Below the pieces are notes generated by a model. It was given only the letters and a program-made list of their open reading frames with translations, ran no database searches and had not been told where the DNA came from. Made by a program: the position numbers and the translations under genes. Of a stretch of 64,000 bases of DNA, positions 43,338 to 55,249 are shown piece after piece. The stretch's first letter is position 1, and each line of letters opens with the position of its first letter. Origin of the DNA: Bactericera cockerelli (Eukaryota > Arthropoda > Insecta > Hemiptera > Triozidae); contig CM044966.1 in NCBI GenBank assembly GCA_024516035.1, forward strand, positions 18,623,094 to 18,687,093, read 5' to 3'.

Positions 43338-44225
43338 TTTGAATACAAATAACCTATTTATTATTTATTTAAAATAAAAAAAGGCAATTTAAATGTTAGA
43401 AGCGCCTAAATGTGAAATTATCTATATAGAATATACCTCTGAATTTCAAAAATGCACAGTAAACCTAGTAAATTGAAACTTATTAAATAGAAGTCCCCTA
43501 CTCACTAGACCGGGATTGAATGATTTTGTCTTCTTTTGAAATAATACTTATGACTTAAAGGGTTAACGGCACTTGAGAATCCCCGTGAAGGGAGTGGACC
43601 ACTAAGGGTTGAATCACATAGTTGCAACTGTTCTCACATGTATTGTCATTCCTTCAAGCCGGTTCTGTTCAAAATGAATTCCGTCTGTTGTATCATATTA
43701 GAGATTTTCCTTATTGGATGAGGATAGAACCTAGAAAAGAAAAGGAAACACAATTTTTGCAACTTGTATGGTTTCGGTTTTGGATTATTTCAGATTTTAA
43801 ACATTTTTAACCCTTTGACGACCGGGTGTACCACCGGTGGTATACGGATATCTGTACAGAACCAAACCGACCGGGTGTACCACGGTGTCTATTTATCGCC
43901 GGCCTCACGGGAGAACTCACTAAAAATATGCCGGTCGTCTATGTGTTTTTTTATTTATTTATATTTTAGCATTTATTATACATTTTTGTATGTGTGCTAG
44001 GTTACAGGTACATGATATATCAAGGAAGAGTTAAAAGATATAAAAATTACATTGATAAAATCAGGTGGTAAATAAAGGTAAAGGTAACTGATACATTTTC
44101 AGGACTAGTGGATAAAAAAATATAAAAAAATAAAAAGTAAAATAAAAATAAAAATGGTATAGAAAAACTTGGTACTAGATTGGATGAAAAAGGAACACTT
44201 AGATATGATTAGATGTTTATACTGG
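43338..44225. other. 5' flank of the repeat gene; small inverted-repeat relic
   Basis: AT-rich DNA with no exon recognised. 43,806-43,945 starts TTAACCCTTTGACGACCGG, repeats ACCGGGTGTACCAC twice and ends CCGGTCGTC. The 9-bp ends GACGACCGG / CCGGTCGTC are inverted. TTAA plus CCC is reminiscent of piggyBac-type ends, but no transposase is present. Confidence 0.4.
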
Positions 44226-44229
44226 GACT

Positions 44230-44585
44230 GTGATTCTCCAGGCTATCCTGGAATTCATTTAGACTGTAGGGAGGGAGGTTCAGTAGTTTATCTTTTAGAG
44301 TGTTTTTGAATAATTCTTCCCTCATTTTCCTGATTGCTGGAGGTAGTTTATTGTAGAGGGAGACCCCTTGTTAAAATAAATTTTAGGTTTTTTAGGTTTC
44401 AACATTAATAATTTGGTATTACTGGAAAATAAGGTTATCTTATAATTCAATAATATATAAATATTTTGCAAACGTTCTTTGAGAGCTTTGGTAATCAGAT
44501 CTTTTTTGGCAATGTTTCTCTTTTCAAATAGGTTTGGGAAGCGCTGTTTCTGCTCTATTGAATTAAATTCGAAAATTTTCATTAG
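44230..44585 (-). pseudogene. LINE reverse-transcriptase C-terminus remnant
   Basis: The minus strand reads LLMLKPKKPKIYFNKG and, after a one-base shift near 44,365, GVSLYNKLPPAIRKMREE and NLPPYSLNEFQDSLEN. This is the typical end of LINE ORF2 proteins of the Jockey/CR1 type (G..LYN.LP..I....N..FK..LK..L). It is a truncated, frame-broken copy. Confidence 0.65.
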
Positions 44586-44790
44586 GACGTTAGCAGCAGC
44601 ATTAATTATTTATTCTTCATTCTCCCTGATTTATTTTTACATCTGAATGTTCATTAACTCAGTTGTTCACAAAATAATGCTCACACATGGTCCTGTATTA
44701 CCACCGTTGAACCTCTCATTTTGATTTGATTTTTCTTCGAAACAAATTTCTCTCTAAATTTCTTGGTTGAGATGTACTGAATAACTTTTT

Positions 44791-45449
44791 ACTTCCGAGA
44801 AATTTCTAATATTAGAAATCGGAAGTATTGTGTTCGTTTTTGTAAAAAAAAATATTTTTTTGCTCCGATTTCAATTTTTTTCATATTTCTGGACGTTTCA
44901 TAACCTACTGAGTAAATTTGGTTTTGTGTCCGTCTGTCGGTCTGTCTGTCTGTCTGTCGGTCTGTTAAAACGATTCCTTGTAACGCGCAAATCTCGGAAA
45001 CTACTCGACCGATTTTGATGAAATTTTGCCCACATCTAGGAGACATTCTGTAGATGGTCCCATTTTAAATTCATCGAATTCATACCAGCGGTTCTGGTAC
45101 GAATTAAACGCTTATATCTCGTGAACGGTACACCCGATTTCGATGAAATTTTGTAAAAATATGCATATTATTGTTTTACATAGGTTATATATATTTATTT
45201 TTAAAATAATTATAATTTGACTCTGATATTTAAGAAAATCCGAGATTTTGGACAAAAAAGTAAAAAAATAAGGACCACGACTTGCCGATACAGAATTTTT
45301 TGTGGAATTCAGATTGTAGAAAAAACAATATTCTAAATCGGTTGAGTCGTTTTGGAGATACAAGTAATTTTCTATAAAATCTCAAAATTGGCACGTGTTT
45401 ACAATGTGAAACAATCACTAGGAAGTATTGTGTCCATAATTGGCAGTGT
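44791..45449 (+). repeat. Hairpin-ended dispersed element, long copy 1
   Basis: It begins with a 36-bp near-palindrome (ACTTCCGAGAAATTTC ... ATTAGAAATCGGAAGT). It contains a (GTCT)n stretch at ~44,935-44,960, two ATTTCGATGAAATTTTG-type motifs and GAATCGGTTGAGTCGTTTTG-like sequence. It ends near GGAAGTATTGTGTCCATAAT. The 12-mer GGAAGTATTGTG sits at both ends. No protein is encoded. Confidence 0.8.
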
Positions 45450-46535
45450 ATTTTTAAACTAATTAGACCAAAATGTATTGTATTTTTTTTTTTTTTTCTT
45501 CAGTAAATTTACATTTTATACATCCAAATGAAAAAAAATTAGTATTTTAAACAACACTATGCATTGACATGGAAGGAGCCTTCAACTATGCTTCTGCGCG
45601 TCCACAGGGGTTATATAGGGGTTATAATATCCCCATCAATCCTCCCACCACCATGACAACTATCATGGACACGGAAAGTAAAGTAAGTTCTCCAAATTGT
45701 ATTGTGTTTCACACACAGTACATGAAAGGAGCCCAGAACATTGCTTGTGGACGCCCACAGGGGTTAATACCCCATCAACCTTTCACTCTAGTTATTATTA
45801 TTGATAAGTTTCTAATTTAATAAAAATTGTAAATAACGAATATTAATTTAAATGTTTTTAAATAAATAAAACCTCTCGAGCTTGTGTACCCTAGACGGGG
45901 GCATGCAAAGTAGGAGCTATGTTCAGTCTGTTCACGTATTGTGTATTGAAATTTTAGGAATCACTGCTACATCCCATCTTCCACAGGGGGAGGTGGAGGG
46001 GGGTGTGGGAAGGAGATGGAGGTCTAAAAATAACCAATATTTAATTTCTATCACAAGATCGTTAATAATAATCTCGTATCATTTATTATTAACTCTTTTT
46101 ATGCTATTCCTACTATTATTATCATTTATTTTTATTACTCTTTTAATGTTAATTTTGCTAAGAGAAGTAACATATGTTGCTAAGGTAATATTGTAATATT
46201 GGTGGATTTTTTTTTTCTTTAATTTCTCATGTCTTAGATTTAATAATGGCTTTACGGTCTTTAATTGTGGCGTGCAACCGTTGACCCTGTTTCGAATTTT
46301 GAAATTGCTTTCATATCAAATAATACTAGACTTAATTTATACTGTTCAACACAGTGCCCGCTATTTCAGCGGTTGTTTCAAGTGTCATTACTGTTGTGTT
46401 GAATATTTCAAATTTCGATGAAAATCCACGAATTGGGATCTAAGTTTACCAATTTTAGGTACTACAATGTGTAGTAACTTGGTACACATTGTTATCATTA
46501 TGAAACTATTTATTAGAAGAACATAATGTATTACA
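45450..46535. other. Unannotated stretch with a short direct repeat
   Basis: CCACAGGGGTTA with GGAGCC..AACATTGC/AACTATGC is repeated at about 45,575-45,615 and 45,722-45,770, giving similar short peptides (SARPQGL, CGRPQGL). A G-rich GGGGGAGGTGGAGGGGGG lies near 45,985. No gene supported. Confidence 0.4.
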
Positions 46536-46539
46536 AACA

Positions 46540-46678
46540 AATAATGGTAAAAATTAAAATACAAAATTCACAGTATAAATATTAACAGGGAAAAAATATA
46601 TATATAAAAAAAATAGTCCTAACGAAAGGTTGGGGTTATTGCCTATGGCAATCTCTTCCACCCAACCCTTATTATTGG
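46540..46678 (-). repeat. LINE-like 3' tail
   Basis: The complement of GGGTTGGGTGGAAGAGATTG is at about 46,656-46,675, preceded on the plus strand by GGGGTTATTGCCTATGGCAA. Same family as 10,861-11,040, here on the minus strand. Confidence 0.6.
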
Positions 46679-47815
46679 GTTGAAGAGATATTGGAATTGT
46701 TGGTGGAAGGTGGACTTGTTGATACGGTACACATTGTACACACTACCCTGGATTTTTTTCTTTTATATCCAGTTTTCTTATAGCTAGGTTCAACAGATGT
46801 ACATAGAATGGTATTTGATAACTTTCGAAAAACATTCAATCTCCCGAAATCTATGATTAATGACATTGTTGTCACAGCTATTCGTGGTTCTTGTCGCATA
46901 ATTCATAACCACACGTCATTTCAGGATGGTACAAACCATCCTGAAAATAACCATCGTCATTTTCTACTTCAAAACACAAGTAAAAAGAGTAGTGTACTTT
47001 ATGGCAAGCATCGATAGTGATGTCAGTTGTTTGTAAATGAATTTTACTTTCTTTCTCTCTCTAACCATAAATCAAACCTGGTGATTACAATTGACACCAA
47101 ATTTGTCCTAGACGTTACCAAATAAACCCTGTTAAAAAAGTAAAAGAAAGCACTTACCTCAACAATATTTAATTCCTTGAGAAGTTTTTTTTTCTATCTT
47201 CAATTCCTTGACTTGTGTGTCTCTTCTGTCGCCAATTTCTGATATGTCTGTCACTTCTATTGTTGTGTCTCGTACTCTATGGCTTGTTTACCTTCTCCAA
47301 TATCAGCTTCAATATTTTTTTCTCCAAATCAAATTTATAACTTCCTGTGCAGCAACGAACAAGTTCTATTTTCAAGTTTTTTTTTTTTTTGCTATGGATT
47401 AGTTTTGATAGTTTTCCAATAATCGTTTGTATTTTGCAGTGTTTGCTTTGAAGTTTCTTGTGTGGATTCTGTTTCGGGTGTCAATTTTTGACAGATGACT
47501 TCTGTGTTGAGTCTGACGTTGGCAAAAACTATAATGTCATTCACGTGAACTATATTTTTTTAGTTCTTATTTTGGTAATTGTTATTATTTTAGGTTGCTG
47601 ATAAAACAAAACAATGTTAATGTAGTGTGTTATGAGTTTACCTTATTTTATTTATTTATTTATTTTTTTTTTTTTTTTGGCTTTTCCCAAAACAAGGGCG
47701 AAATTAATAGACAATTTCAACATCACAAGTCATTGCTAAGCGTCGGTTTTCCCTATCTAACACAGTACGCAATCTGTGACTTAGCTCCACAGAGGTATTA
47801 CAAAAACATCTATTA
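46679..47815. other. Unannotated stretch
   Basis: A short inverted repeat TCAGGATGG...CCATCCTGA is at about 46,920-46,944. The rest shows only short frames, T-runs and (TTTA)n near 47,645. No gene supported. Confidence 0.4.
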
Positions 47816-47817
47816 AT

Positions 47818-48022
47818 TCCGAGACTAGTCTTTGCTCCAGAAAGCACTCTCATAATCTCCGAATCTCCTTCCAACTGTAACACAACGCACTCTGATTGGT
47901 TAGTTTGAACAAAATAACCAATCAGAGTGCGGTGTGTGGCGGTTGACAGGGAGATTTGGGGATTATACTTAAGTATGCGAATTCAGAGTGGTTTCTGGAA
48001 TGAGGGTCTAGTCTGTCACGAG
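47818..48022. mobile_element. MITE-like foldback element, ~205 bp
   Basis: CGCACTCTGATTGGTTA and its perfect complement form 17-bp inner arms (47,886-47,902 / 47,915-47,931). The outer parts ACTAGTCTTTGCTCCAGAAA and the complement of TTTCTGGAATGAGGGTCTAG extend the inverted repeat imperfectly to the ends. No protein is encoded. Confidence 0.65.
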
Positions 48023-48670
48023 TTTACTTTATTTTTTTCACTTTGCCTTTACCCAAACCTAGTTGGGTTCGGCACTAAAGAGTACATTCTGTTTTTATGA
48101 AAATATATTCAGTTAAAACAACGATAATAATTATTTTGTTTATAATTAGAAGTCTACTGCTGCTGATGACAGTTATGATATTAATGATGAAATCATACAA
48201 AACAAGAACTCAAAAATGGCAACTACTGTTGAAAAACATATTTGATTTCGTTGTGCACCAAATCTTTCATCTTTTTCTTTCTACGTTGTCAATTTTTCTC
48301 GTTCTATCAATGTTTCACGTTTCTAGACGAATCGACGGATTTTTCTTCGTGTTTACGATAAATTCAAAATGTATATAACCTCTTTAGTTCGTATTTATTT
48401 CTTTATCTGCTTCATTTTTCTTTTTCTTTGTCCTGTAATCTCCTTTCCTCTTATTCTTCTATCTTATCAAGTTATTCTTTATTTTTTACTTCTCCTCTTT
48501 GTTACACTAGTACTCCACTTTCTACCTTCTCTCTCTCTCTTCCTATTTTCCTCACATTTATTCTTCTGCTCTCCTGTTCCTTTTCTTTTAATCTTTCCTT
48601 TTCTCTTATTCCTCCTCCTCCTCCTATTCTTTCAATTTATTCCCTCTCCTTTTCTTTATCAAGGTAAATC
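48023..48670. other. T/C-rich stretch
   Basis: AT-rich then pyrimidine-rich sequence (48,380-48,660). It gives hydrophobic spurious frames (LFLLLL). No supported gene. Confidence 0.45.
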
Positions 48671-48679
48671 TTTCGCACC

Positions 48680-48955
48680 CTTTTTTGTATCCTAGTCATG
48701 AGACAGCACCAATTATAGACGCTTGTGGTTGTTGACGTTGTTGTAGCTTGCCGTCCGGTAGTATGCCTCTTCTGTGATGAGTGAGAAGTGAGACAATACT
48801 TTCCATTTTTGTGCTGGGTCAACACAACCGCACCGGAAGGTATCCCTTACAAACAACTAACCAAATTTTAAATTGAATTCTTTTGTCGTCTCTGGGTCTT
48901 GAACGCTGGACATTTCGAATCCGACAAGCGAGTATCAAACCTCTGAGCTAACACC
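48680..48955 (-). repeat. SINE-D copy, diverged
   Basis: The complements of the SINE-D body (GTGCTGGGTCAACACAACCG, GGAAGGTATCCCTTACAAAC) are followed by a decayed tRNA-like head with AAGCGAGTATCAAACCTCTG. Confidence 0.65.
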
Positions 48956-48989
48956 TCTTCTTCTTCCACCTTTTTCTAAGTTGTGTTTT

Positions 48990-49305
48990 GTGCGTGGTCA
49001 AGTGGTTAAGGCGCTAGTCTGGTAATCCAGGTAGCGTAGGGATCCGTTGGTTCCAATCCCACAGAATGCATAAATTTTTCCTCATTAATTTGAGTTTATG
49101 ACCACATAATAATAACACTCTCAGGGTTAGGTGGTAGAAAATGCTTCAGCATTAAACTCGCCTGGTGGTTACCTTCAACTAAAGAGTGTTATTATTATTA
49201 GTTTCGAACAAACAAACACGTCGCTTTATATGCATGGTCAAGGGTCGGGTGGTAGAGATTGCCATAGGCAATAACCTTCCACTAAAGAGTATTATTATTA
49301 TTCTA
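48990..49305 (+). repeat. SINE-B copy plus hybrid LINE-like tail
   Basis: Head GTGGTCAAGTGGTTAAGGCG, box B GTTGGTTCCAATCCC and full tail to CTAAAGAGTGTTATTATTAT (49,199). At 49,236-49,300 a second fragment joins GGTAGAGATTGCCATAGGCA to AACCTTCCACTAAAGAGTAT. It is a hybrid of the two tail types. Confidence 0.75.
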
Positions 49306-49404
49306 CGGGTATCTCCTTTATGGGTTTATATAAAGTATTGTTTGCAAGTAATTTACCAGTTCAAACAAAACTTTTTGTGAACAAGTCAGTTTAGCGTTTT
49401 TCGG

Positions 49405-49442
<38 letters not shown>

Positions 49443-49820
49443 GTTTTGAAATTTGAATCACTCGCTGTTCTTGGCTCTCGTTTCTCACTCGAGTGTTGGA
49501 TCTTGTGTTTTAACGACTGCAGTTTGCTCAGCAACACTTGTGAGTGTGTTGCTATCAGGGAGTTGAGCTGTGATACGTGGTGGACTTGTGGTAACGTATA
49601 ATGTAGGACGTGATGAAGTGTTTATGATCATTTGGGTGGTTCTCAATGTGTTGTTTTTTTAATGTCATGTTCGCTAGCTGAGTGTTTTGTGTAGTGTTTT
49701 TATTATTATTATTATTATATGTGAATATGGAACTACAAGTGATCGTGTGAACTGTTGACCTCGCTGAGATTTTTTAGTTTTATTTCTGTAAGTTACATTT
49801 TGAATTGTAACATCGAGACC
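49306..49820. other. ATT repeats and unassigned DNA
   Basis: (ATT)n lies at about 49,407-49,441 and again near 49,700. The stretch between is GT-rich without a recognised gene, possibly part of the LINE whose coding remnant follows. Confidence 0.4.
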
Positions 49821-49823
49821 TTT

Positions 49824-50087
49824 TTATTCCAAAGCACTTGGCCCAAAAGAGCCAAAGTTTTCAACGGCGAAGGAAATGATATCATAAAGATTTTGTAGGT
49901 CTTTATATTTCAGGCACTTTTTTAGTTCCACTTGTTTGGCTGTTACACCTCTACCTCTGAGAGTGTAACTCATATGGCTGTTGGCTAGGGTATCTACGCA
50001 TGTCGCGTCCCAAACCATTTGCCTCCCCCGTTTCCATGGGACCAATATCATACCATCCGGTCTTTTGCTGTCTTGCCTAATAGACCT
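49824..50087 (-). pseudogene. LINE ORF2 C-terminal remnant (RTE/Proto-like)
   Basis: The minus-strand frame reads DSKRPDGMILVPWKRGRQ, MVWDATCVDTLANSHM, AKQVELKKCLKYKDL and VENFGSFGPSALE. The PDG...PWK.GR...WDATC.DT and KYKDL...F....VE..G.FG series is the conserved C-terminal region of a class of retroelement reverse-transcriptase proteins. It is truncated on both sides with no RT core in the window. Confidence 0.7.
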
Positions 50088-50519
50088 GATGGCTCAAGAA
50101 CCGATGGAATATGTGTCTACTCATCCAGTTATTTTTTTTCTTCAATTATTCCAAATTGTTTGCTTTGATCAATGTATGTGTCTACTTGTCCAGTTAATTG
50201 AACTAAATTTATTTATCATAATGATAATGATAATAATAATAAAAAAGGTCGCCGGAAAGAACAAGGCCATTACTAGGCCTCTGTGAGACGAATTCAAGGT
50301 AATGATATAACTCAAAACAGTTCACAGACGAATGGGCCTCCCCAAGCCTAGATGTTGTTTTTAGATTTATGGATGCGGTGGTGTGTGTATGTTTCTCAGA
50401 TGTATTATTTATGTATGACAGCTGTTTTTTTTTTTTTTGGGATAGACACAAAAGAATAGGGTGGTCGAATATTGGAATCAAATAGACTTCTCAATACACT
50501 CCTTGAAGCATAAATAAAA

Positions 50520-50650
50520 AGGGTAGCTTTATTCTCTGTTTTGTTCTTGTTTCTTTGTTCAATCTATTTGTTTTTTATTTATAATTTCATTGTATTTTAC
50601 TGTATATATTTTACTTTGTCTTACCTAATAAAGCGTAGTATAATAATAAT
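50520..50650 (+). repeat. LINE-like 3' tail, distal part
   Basis: TTTATTCTCTGTTTTGTTCT through CTAATAAAGCGTAG and an ATA tail match the end of the tail at 10,861-11,040. Confidence 0.6.
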
Positions 50651-50891
50651 GAATAAACGATCTCAAACGAATAATCTGTACTGTATCTCCATAATGACAC
50701 TAATTGAGGACTTGAAAATTTTCAAATTATTTTCATTGTATTTATTGTGAAGTTATATTTATTGTGCCAAAACTAATCAACCTCAAACATGAGGTTGAAA
50801 AACGTCGACCCTGCTTGAGCGGAATAAGACAGAGTAAAAAAAGATTGTGAAGTTGACTCAGTATAATTATTTCATCGTAAAGCGTTGTTTT

Positions 50892-51582
50892 ACTTCCGAG
50901 AAATTTCTAATATTAGAAATCGGAAGTATTGTGTTCGTTTTTGTAAAAAAAAATATTTTTTTGCTCCGATTTCATTTTTTTTTTCATATTTCTGGACGTT
51001 TCATAACCTACTGAGTAAATTTGGTTTTGTGTCCGTCTGTCGGTCTGTTAAAACGATTCCTTGTAACGCGCAAATCTCGAAAACTACTCAACGGATTTTG
51101 ATGAAATTGCACACATCTAGGAGACATTCTGTAGATGGTCCCATTTTAAATTCATTGAATTCGTACTAGCGGTTCTGGGTGAAAGAGGCCATTCGCCTGA
51201 CCACTAACTTTTTACTTAAACGCTTATATCTCGTGAACGGTACACCCGATTTCGATGAAATTTTGTAAAAATATGCATATTATAGTTTTACATATTATAG
51301 TTTTACATATTTTTAAATTAATTATAATTTGACTCTGATATTTAAGAAAATCCGAAATTTTGGACAAAAAAGTAAAAAAATAAGGACCACCACTTGCCGA
51401 TACAGAATTTTTTGTAGAATTTAGAATGTAGAAAAAACGATATTCTACCATATAAAATAAATTTGAAGAAAATCGGTTGAGCCGTTTTGGAGATACAAGT
51501 AATTTTCTATAAAATCTCAAAATTGGCACGTGTTTACAATGTGAAGCAATCACGAGGAAGTATTGTGTCCATAATTGGCAGT
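50892..51582 (+). repeat. Hairpin-ended dispersed element, long copy 2
   Basis: It has the same 36-bp terminal near-palindrome and the same 3' end as 44,791-45,449. It lacks the expanded (GTCT)n but has an extra ~35-bp segment (GTGAAAGAGGCCATTCGCCT) near 51,180 and a small ATTATAGTTTTACAT duplication. Confidence 0.82.
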
Positions 51583-51759
51583 GTTTTTCATATTTTTTCT
51601 AGATAATGTACAACAAGGAATTATTTCTTGTGCAACAAGGAATTATGCAACAAGGAAGTCTTTCTTGAAAATCAAAGACGGAGAATCAAAGTAAAAAAAA
51701 GTTTATTGGTGAAAAAGGATTTGAGATATTGTTAACATTCCTCTCTTCCCTTTACAATG

Positions 51760-51905
51760 ATGAGTGGTTATCATATTTGTGTCAATCACTTTCATGAGAT
51801 CACAACTACTCAAACTTGTTTTTCTAAATCTACACTGAAGCCAGAACTTGAACCACTGACCTCCAGGTTACAAGTCCGCCACCTTATCGATCAAGCTAGA
51901 GAGGT
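51760..51905 (-). repeat. SINE-A copy, near full
   Basis: The complements of body (ATCACTTTCATGAGATCACA) and head (CACTGACCTCCAGGTTACAA, GATCAAGCTAGAGAGG) are in order. The flank 51,906-52,430 contains a short repeat of AAACAGGGAGTAGAC and no gene. Confidence 0.78.
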
Positions 51906-52432
51906 TGGTTACAATGATAGTTTGGTAGTGACTAGGTGCTCAAGAATTGACGAAAGAGATGGAAATTTTCTGTTTTTCTAGAAAACAAGAAGCTTTTTTT
52001 TAATAATGGAATTGATTAAAAAATGTATTTACATTTTTTATAAACAGGGAGTAGACCAACTGTCTGGTTGGGGAACTATAAACAGGGAGTAGACTAGCAT
52101 TGGCTTGGTTCTGGGAGCCCTTGTCAATTATTAGCCTCCTTGTAAAGACAGTAGTAAAAGGGTCATGCCTCCACTGTCTGGCTACCATCGTTCACGATGA
52201 CGCCACCCTATGATGATGATGATTACATTAAATAATATTACAGAATTTAAAATTGTAGAATGGTACCCTTTCTCAAAGTTAAAAAAAAAACTGTGTTGAG
52301 AAAGGAGAAATACCTGTTTGGAGATTTTTGGTTTGTTAGAAAACCATTATCTAAAAAAATCTACCTTCTGTAATGTTTTCAACCACCACGAACATAACGT
52401 TGGTAAAGGAACAGAAAGACAACCTAAAAGAC

Positions 52433-52610
52433 AAACTAATTAGCTCAGTGGTTAAGCACTCGCTTGCCATGCGGAAGGTCCCGGGTTCGAACCCCCTTGC
52501 TGACAAAAATTTGTATTTAAAATTTGGTTACAATTGTTTGTAGGGGATACCTTCCGGTGCGCTCGTGTTGACCCAGCACCTAAATGGGTAGTATTGTGTC
52601 ACTTCTAACC
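52433..52610 (+). repeat. SINE-D copy, 5' part
   Basis: ATTAGCTCAGTGGTTAAGCA, CTCGCTTGCCATGCGGAAGG, box B GGTTCGAACCCC and body to GTAGTATTGTGTCACTTC. Confidence 0.78.
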
Positions 52611-52612
52611 CT

Positions 52613-52790
52613 TCAGAACACTCCACATTGATATTCTCACCTAGCCTGGGTAGGGCCAGAAATTCTAGTCTCACGTGTTCGGAGGGAACAGAATTTTCTG
52701 TGTGAAAAGTCTGCTCCAACCGGAAATCGAACTCATGATATCTAGACTATGGGCAGTAGTTACAAACGTTACGCAGTGGGGGATGATGTT
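52613..52790 (-). repeat. SINE-F copy, 5' part
   Basis: The complements of body (CTCACCTAGCCTGGGTAGGG) and head (ACTATGGGCAGTAGTTACAA, CGTTACGC). It lies directly between a SINE-D and a SINE-C. Confidence 0.65.
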
Positions 52791-52806
52791 TTTAAATACA
52801 TTTATC

Positions 52807-53020
52807 TGTCCCGGTAGCTCAGTGGTAAAGGCGGGACTCTGTGAATCCAGAGATTCCATAGGTCGTGGGTTCAAAACCCAGGTGGGATATGACAAGTTGT
52901 CCTCCCATTTGGGATTTTCACCACATAATTATATGTCTTGGGCTTACTGCTGGAATATTGGGACTTTAATAGTCTTAATCGGGCAGTATAAATAAGGCGA
53001 TATTATTATTATTATTATCA
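52807..53020 (+). repeat. SINE-C copy
   Basis: TGTCCCGGTAGCTCAGTGGT through GCAGTATAAATAAGGCGATA and an ATT tail. Near full length. Confidence 0.8.
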
Positions 53021-53350
53021 ATCTCACTAAATTCATCCTGTATGCTGATGATTTACATTTTGCCAACAAATAGGCCGTAATGTGTGCCGAATGAGATTTC
53101 ATACTTCTCTTTCTCCTTTCGTCTCTCTCTCTTTCTTTCTCATTCTCTAACTCTCTCTGATTTCTCTCTCTATGACACTGACCTATACTCGCCTTACAAT
53201 GTACAAAACTCTCTCTGTCTCTCTCGAATGACCTTTGTCAATTTCACCTAGATGCAATCTAGATTTCAGAATAATTAGGTCTTCGCCAAATAAATAACAT
53301 CAGTAACAATGATGGTTGTGCATTTGAACTGTACACCAATATTTTAAAAG

Positions 53351-53650
53351 CGCGCGATTAGCTCAGTGGTTAAGCACTCGCTTGCCATGCGGAAGGTCTC
53401 GGGTTCGATCCCAGGTCCTGACAAAAATTTGTATTCTTAATTTGGTTACAATTGTTTCTAAGGGATATCTTCCGGTGCGCTCGTGTTGACCAAGCACCTA
53501 ATTTGGTAAGTATTATGTCACTACTCGCCCATCAGAGGGGAGGCATACTACGGGATGGGCAGACTCCAACACAGACCACAAGCGTCTACAGTAGCTCCTG
53601 TTTCATGGCTACGAAATAAAAACGGCTGTGAAACACTCATCTTAAAAAAA
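53351..53650 (+). repeat. SINE-D copy, full
   Basis: GCGCGATTAGCTCAGTGGTT, CTCGCTTGCCATGCGG and box B GGGTTCGATCCC, then the full body to CCTGTTTCATGGCTACGAAA and an A-rich tail. Best-preserved head of this family in the window. Confidence 0.85.
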
Positions 53651-53769
53651 AGTAATTGAACATTCTGAGCTATGCAATCTTTTTAAAAATTGGGTGAATC
53701 TTCAGAGACTACAATCGTTCTAAAACTTTGGTTGAACATTCTTTGAGTAGGTATACTAATACTACAGTC

Positions 53770-54610
53770 GAACTTGGATAAACAGGATTTGTGTGTAGCA
53801 GGAAACCTCGAGAAACAGGGTTTGTGTGTAGCAGGAAACCTGGATAAACAGGATTTGTGTAAGCAGGAAACCTGGATAAACAGGATTGTGTAGCAGGAAA
53901 CCTGGATAAACAGGATTTCTGTGTAGCAGGAAACCTGGATAAACAGGATTTCTGTGTAGCAGGAAACCTGGATAAACAGGATTTGTGTAAGCAGGAAACC
54001 TGGATAAACAGGATTTGTGTGTAGCAGGAAACCTGGATAAACAGGATTTGTGTAAGCAGGAAACCTGGGTAAACAGGATTTGTGGGTAGCAGAAAACCTG
54101 GATAAACAGGATTTGTGTAATCAGGAAACCTGGATAAACAGGATTTGTGTGTAGCAGGAAACTTGGATAAACAGGATTTGTGTGTAGCAGGAAACCTGGA
54201 TAAACAAGATTTGTGTAAGCAGGAAACCTAGATAAACAGGATTTGTGTAAGCAGGAAACCTGGATAAACAGGATTTGTGTAAGCAGGAAACCTGGATAAA
54301 CAGGATTGTTGTGTAGCAGGAAACCTGGATAAACAGGATTTGTGTAAGCAGGAAACCTGGATAAACAGGATTTGTGTAAGCAGAAAACCTGGATAAACAG
54401 GATTTGTGTGTAGCAGGAAACCTGGATAAACAGGATTTGTGTAAGCAGGAAATCTGGATAAACAGGATTTCTGTGTAGCAGGAAACCTGGATAAACAGGA
54501 TTTGTGTGTAGCAGGAAACCTGGATAAACAGGATTTGTGTGTGTAACAGGAAACTTGGATAAACAGGATTTGTGTAAGCAGGAAACCTGGATAAACAGGA
54601 TTTGTGTTTT
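53770..54610. repeat. 32/33-bp minisatellite, about 25 copies
   Basis: Units of GCAGGAAACCTGGATAAACA plus GGATTTGTGTAA or GGATTTGTGTGTA alternate 32 and 33 bp without a strict order. A 130-codon minus-strand frame here is a repeat artefact. Confidence 0.94.
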
Positions 54611-54611
54611 T

Positions 54612-55240
54612 CAATACCAAAAGATCTTGTTCAATAACTTGAGAAAAATCATGGTAGAAGAGAAATATAGAATTGTTCTCGCAAATTGTTTGTTCAATAC
54701 CAAAAGATCTTGTTCAAAAACTTGAGAAAAATCATGGTAGAAGAGAAATATAGAATTGTTCTCACAAATTGTTTGTTCAATACCAAAAGATCTTGTTCAA
54801 AATCTTCAGAAAGTTCATGGTACAAGAGGAATATAGAATTGTTCTCACAAATTGTGTGTTCAATACCCAAAGATCTTGTTAACTAACTTCAGAAAGATCC
54901 TGGTTCAAGAAGAATATGTAATTATTGTTCTCTTCTGTTGCAAATTGTTTGTCCAATACCAAAAGATCTTGTTCAATAACCTCAGAAAGAACATAGTACA
55001 AGAGGAATATGTAATTGTTCTCGCAAATTGTTTGTTCAATACCAAAAGATCTTGTTCAATAACTTCAGAAAGAACATGTAAAAGAGGAATATGTAATTTT
55101 TCTCTGTTGTTGTAAATTATTCAAAACTTCAGAAATAAAATAATAATACAATAGGAATAGTTATTTTATAAAATTGTTCTCTTCTGTTGCAAATTGTTTG
55201 TTCAATACCAAAAGATCTTGTTCAATAACTCCAGATTGTT
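54612..55240. repeat. 83-bp tandem repeat, about 6-7 copies
   Basis: CAATACCAAAAGATCTTGTT lies at 54612, 54695, 54778, 54861 (83 bp apart), 54954, 55037 and 55203. Units contain GGAATATGTAATTGTTCTC. Related copies reappear at 57,235-57,385. Confidence 0.9.
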
Positions 55241-55249
55241 GAGATTTGA

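Noticed and set aside
53351..53425. Functional tRNA-Gly gene
   Set aside because: Boxes A and B and a GCC anticodon-like loop are present, but the acceptor stem does not pair well and a SINE body with A-rich tail follows, as in other copies. A tRNA-derived SINE explains it better.
54228..54620. 130-codon minus-strand frame
   Set aside because: It consists only of the 32/33-bp minisatellite read through alternating frames.
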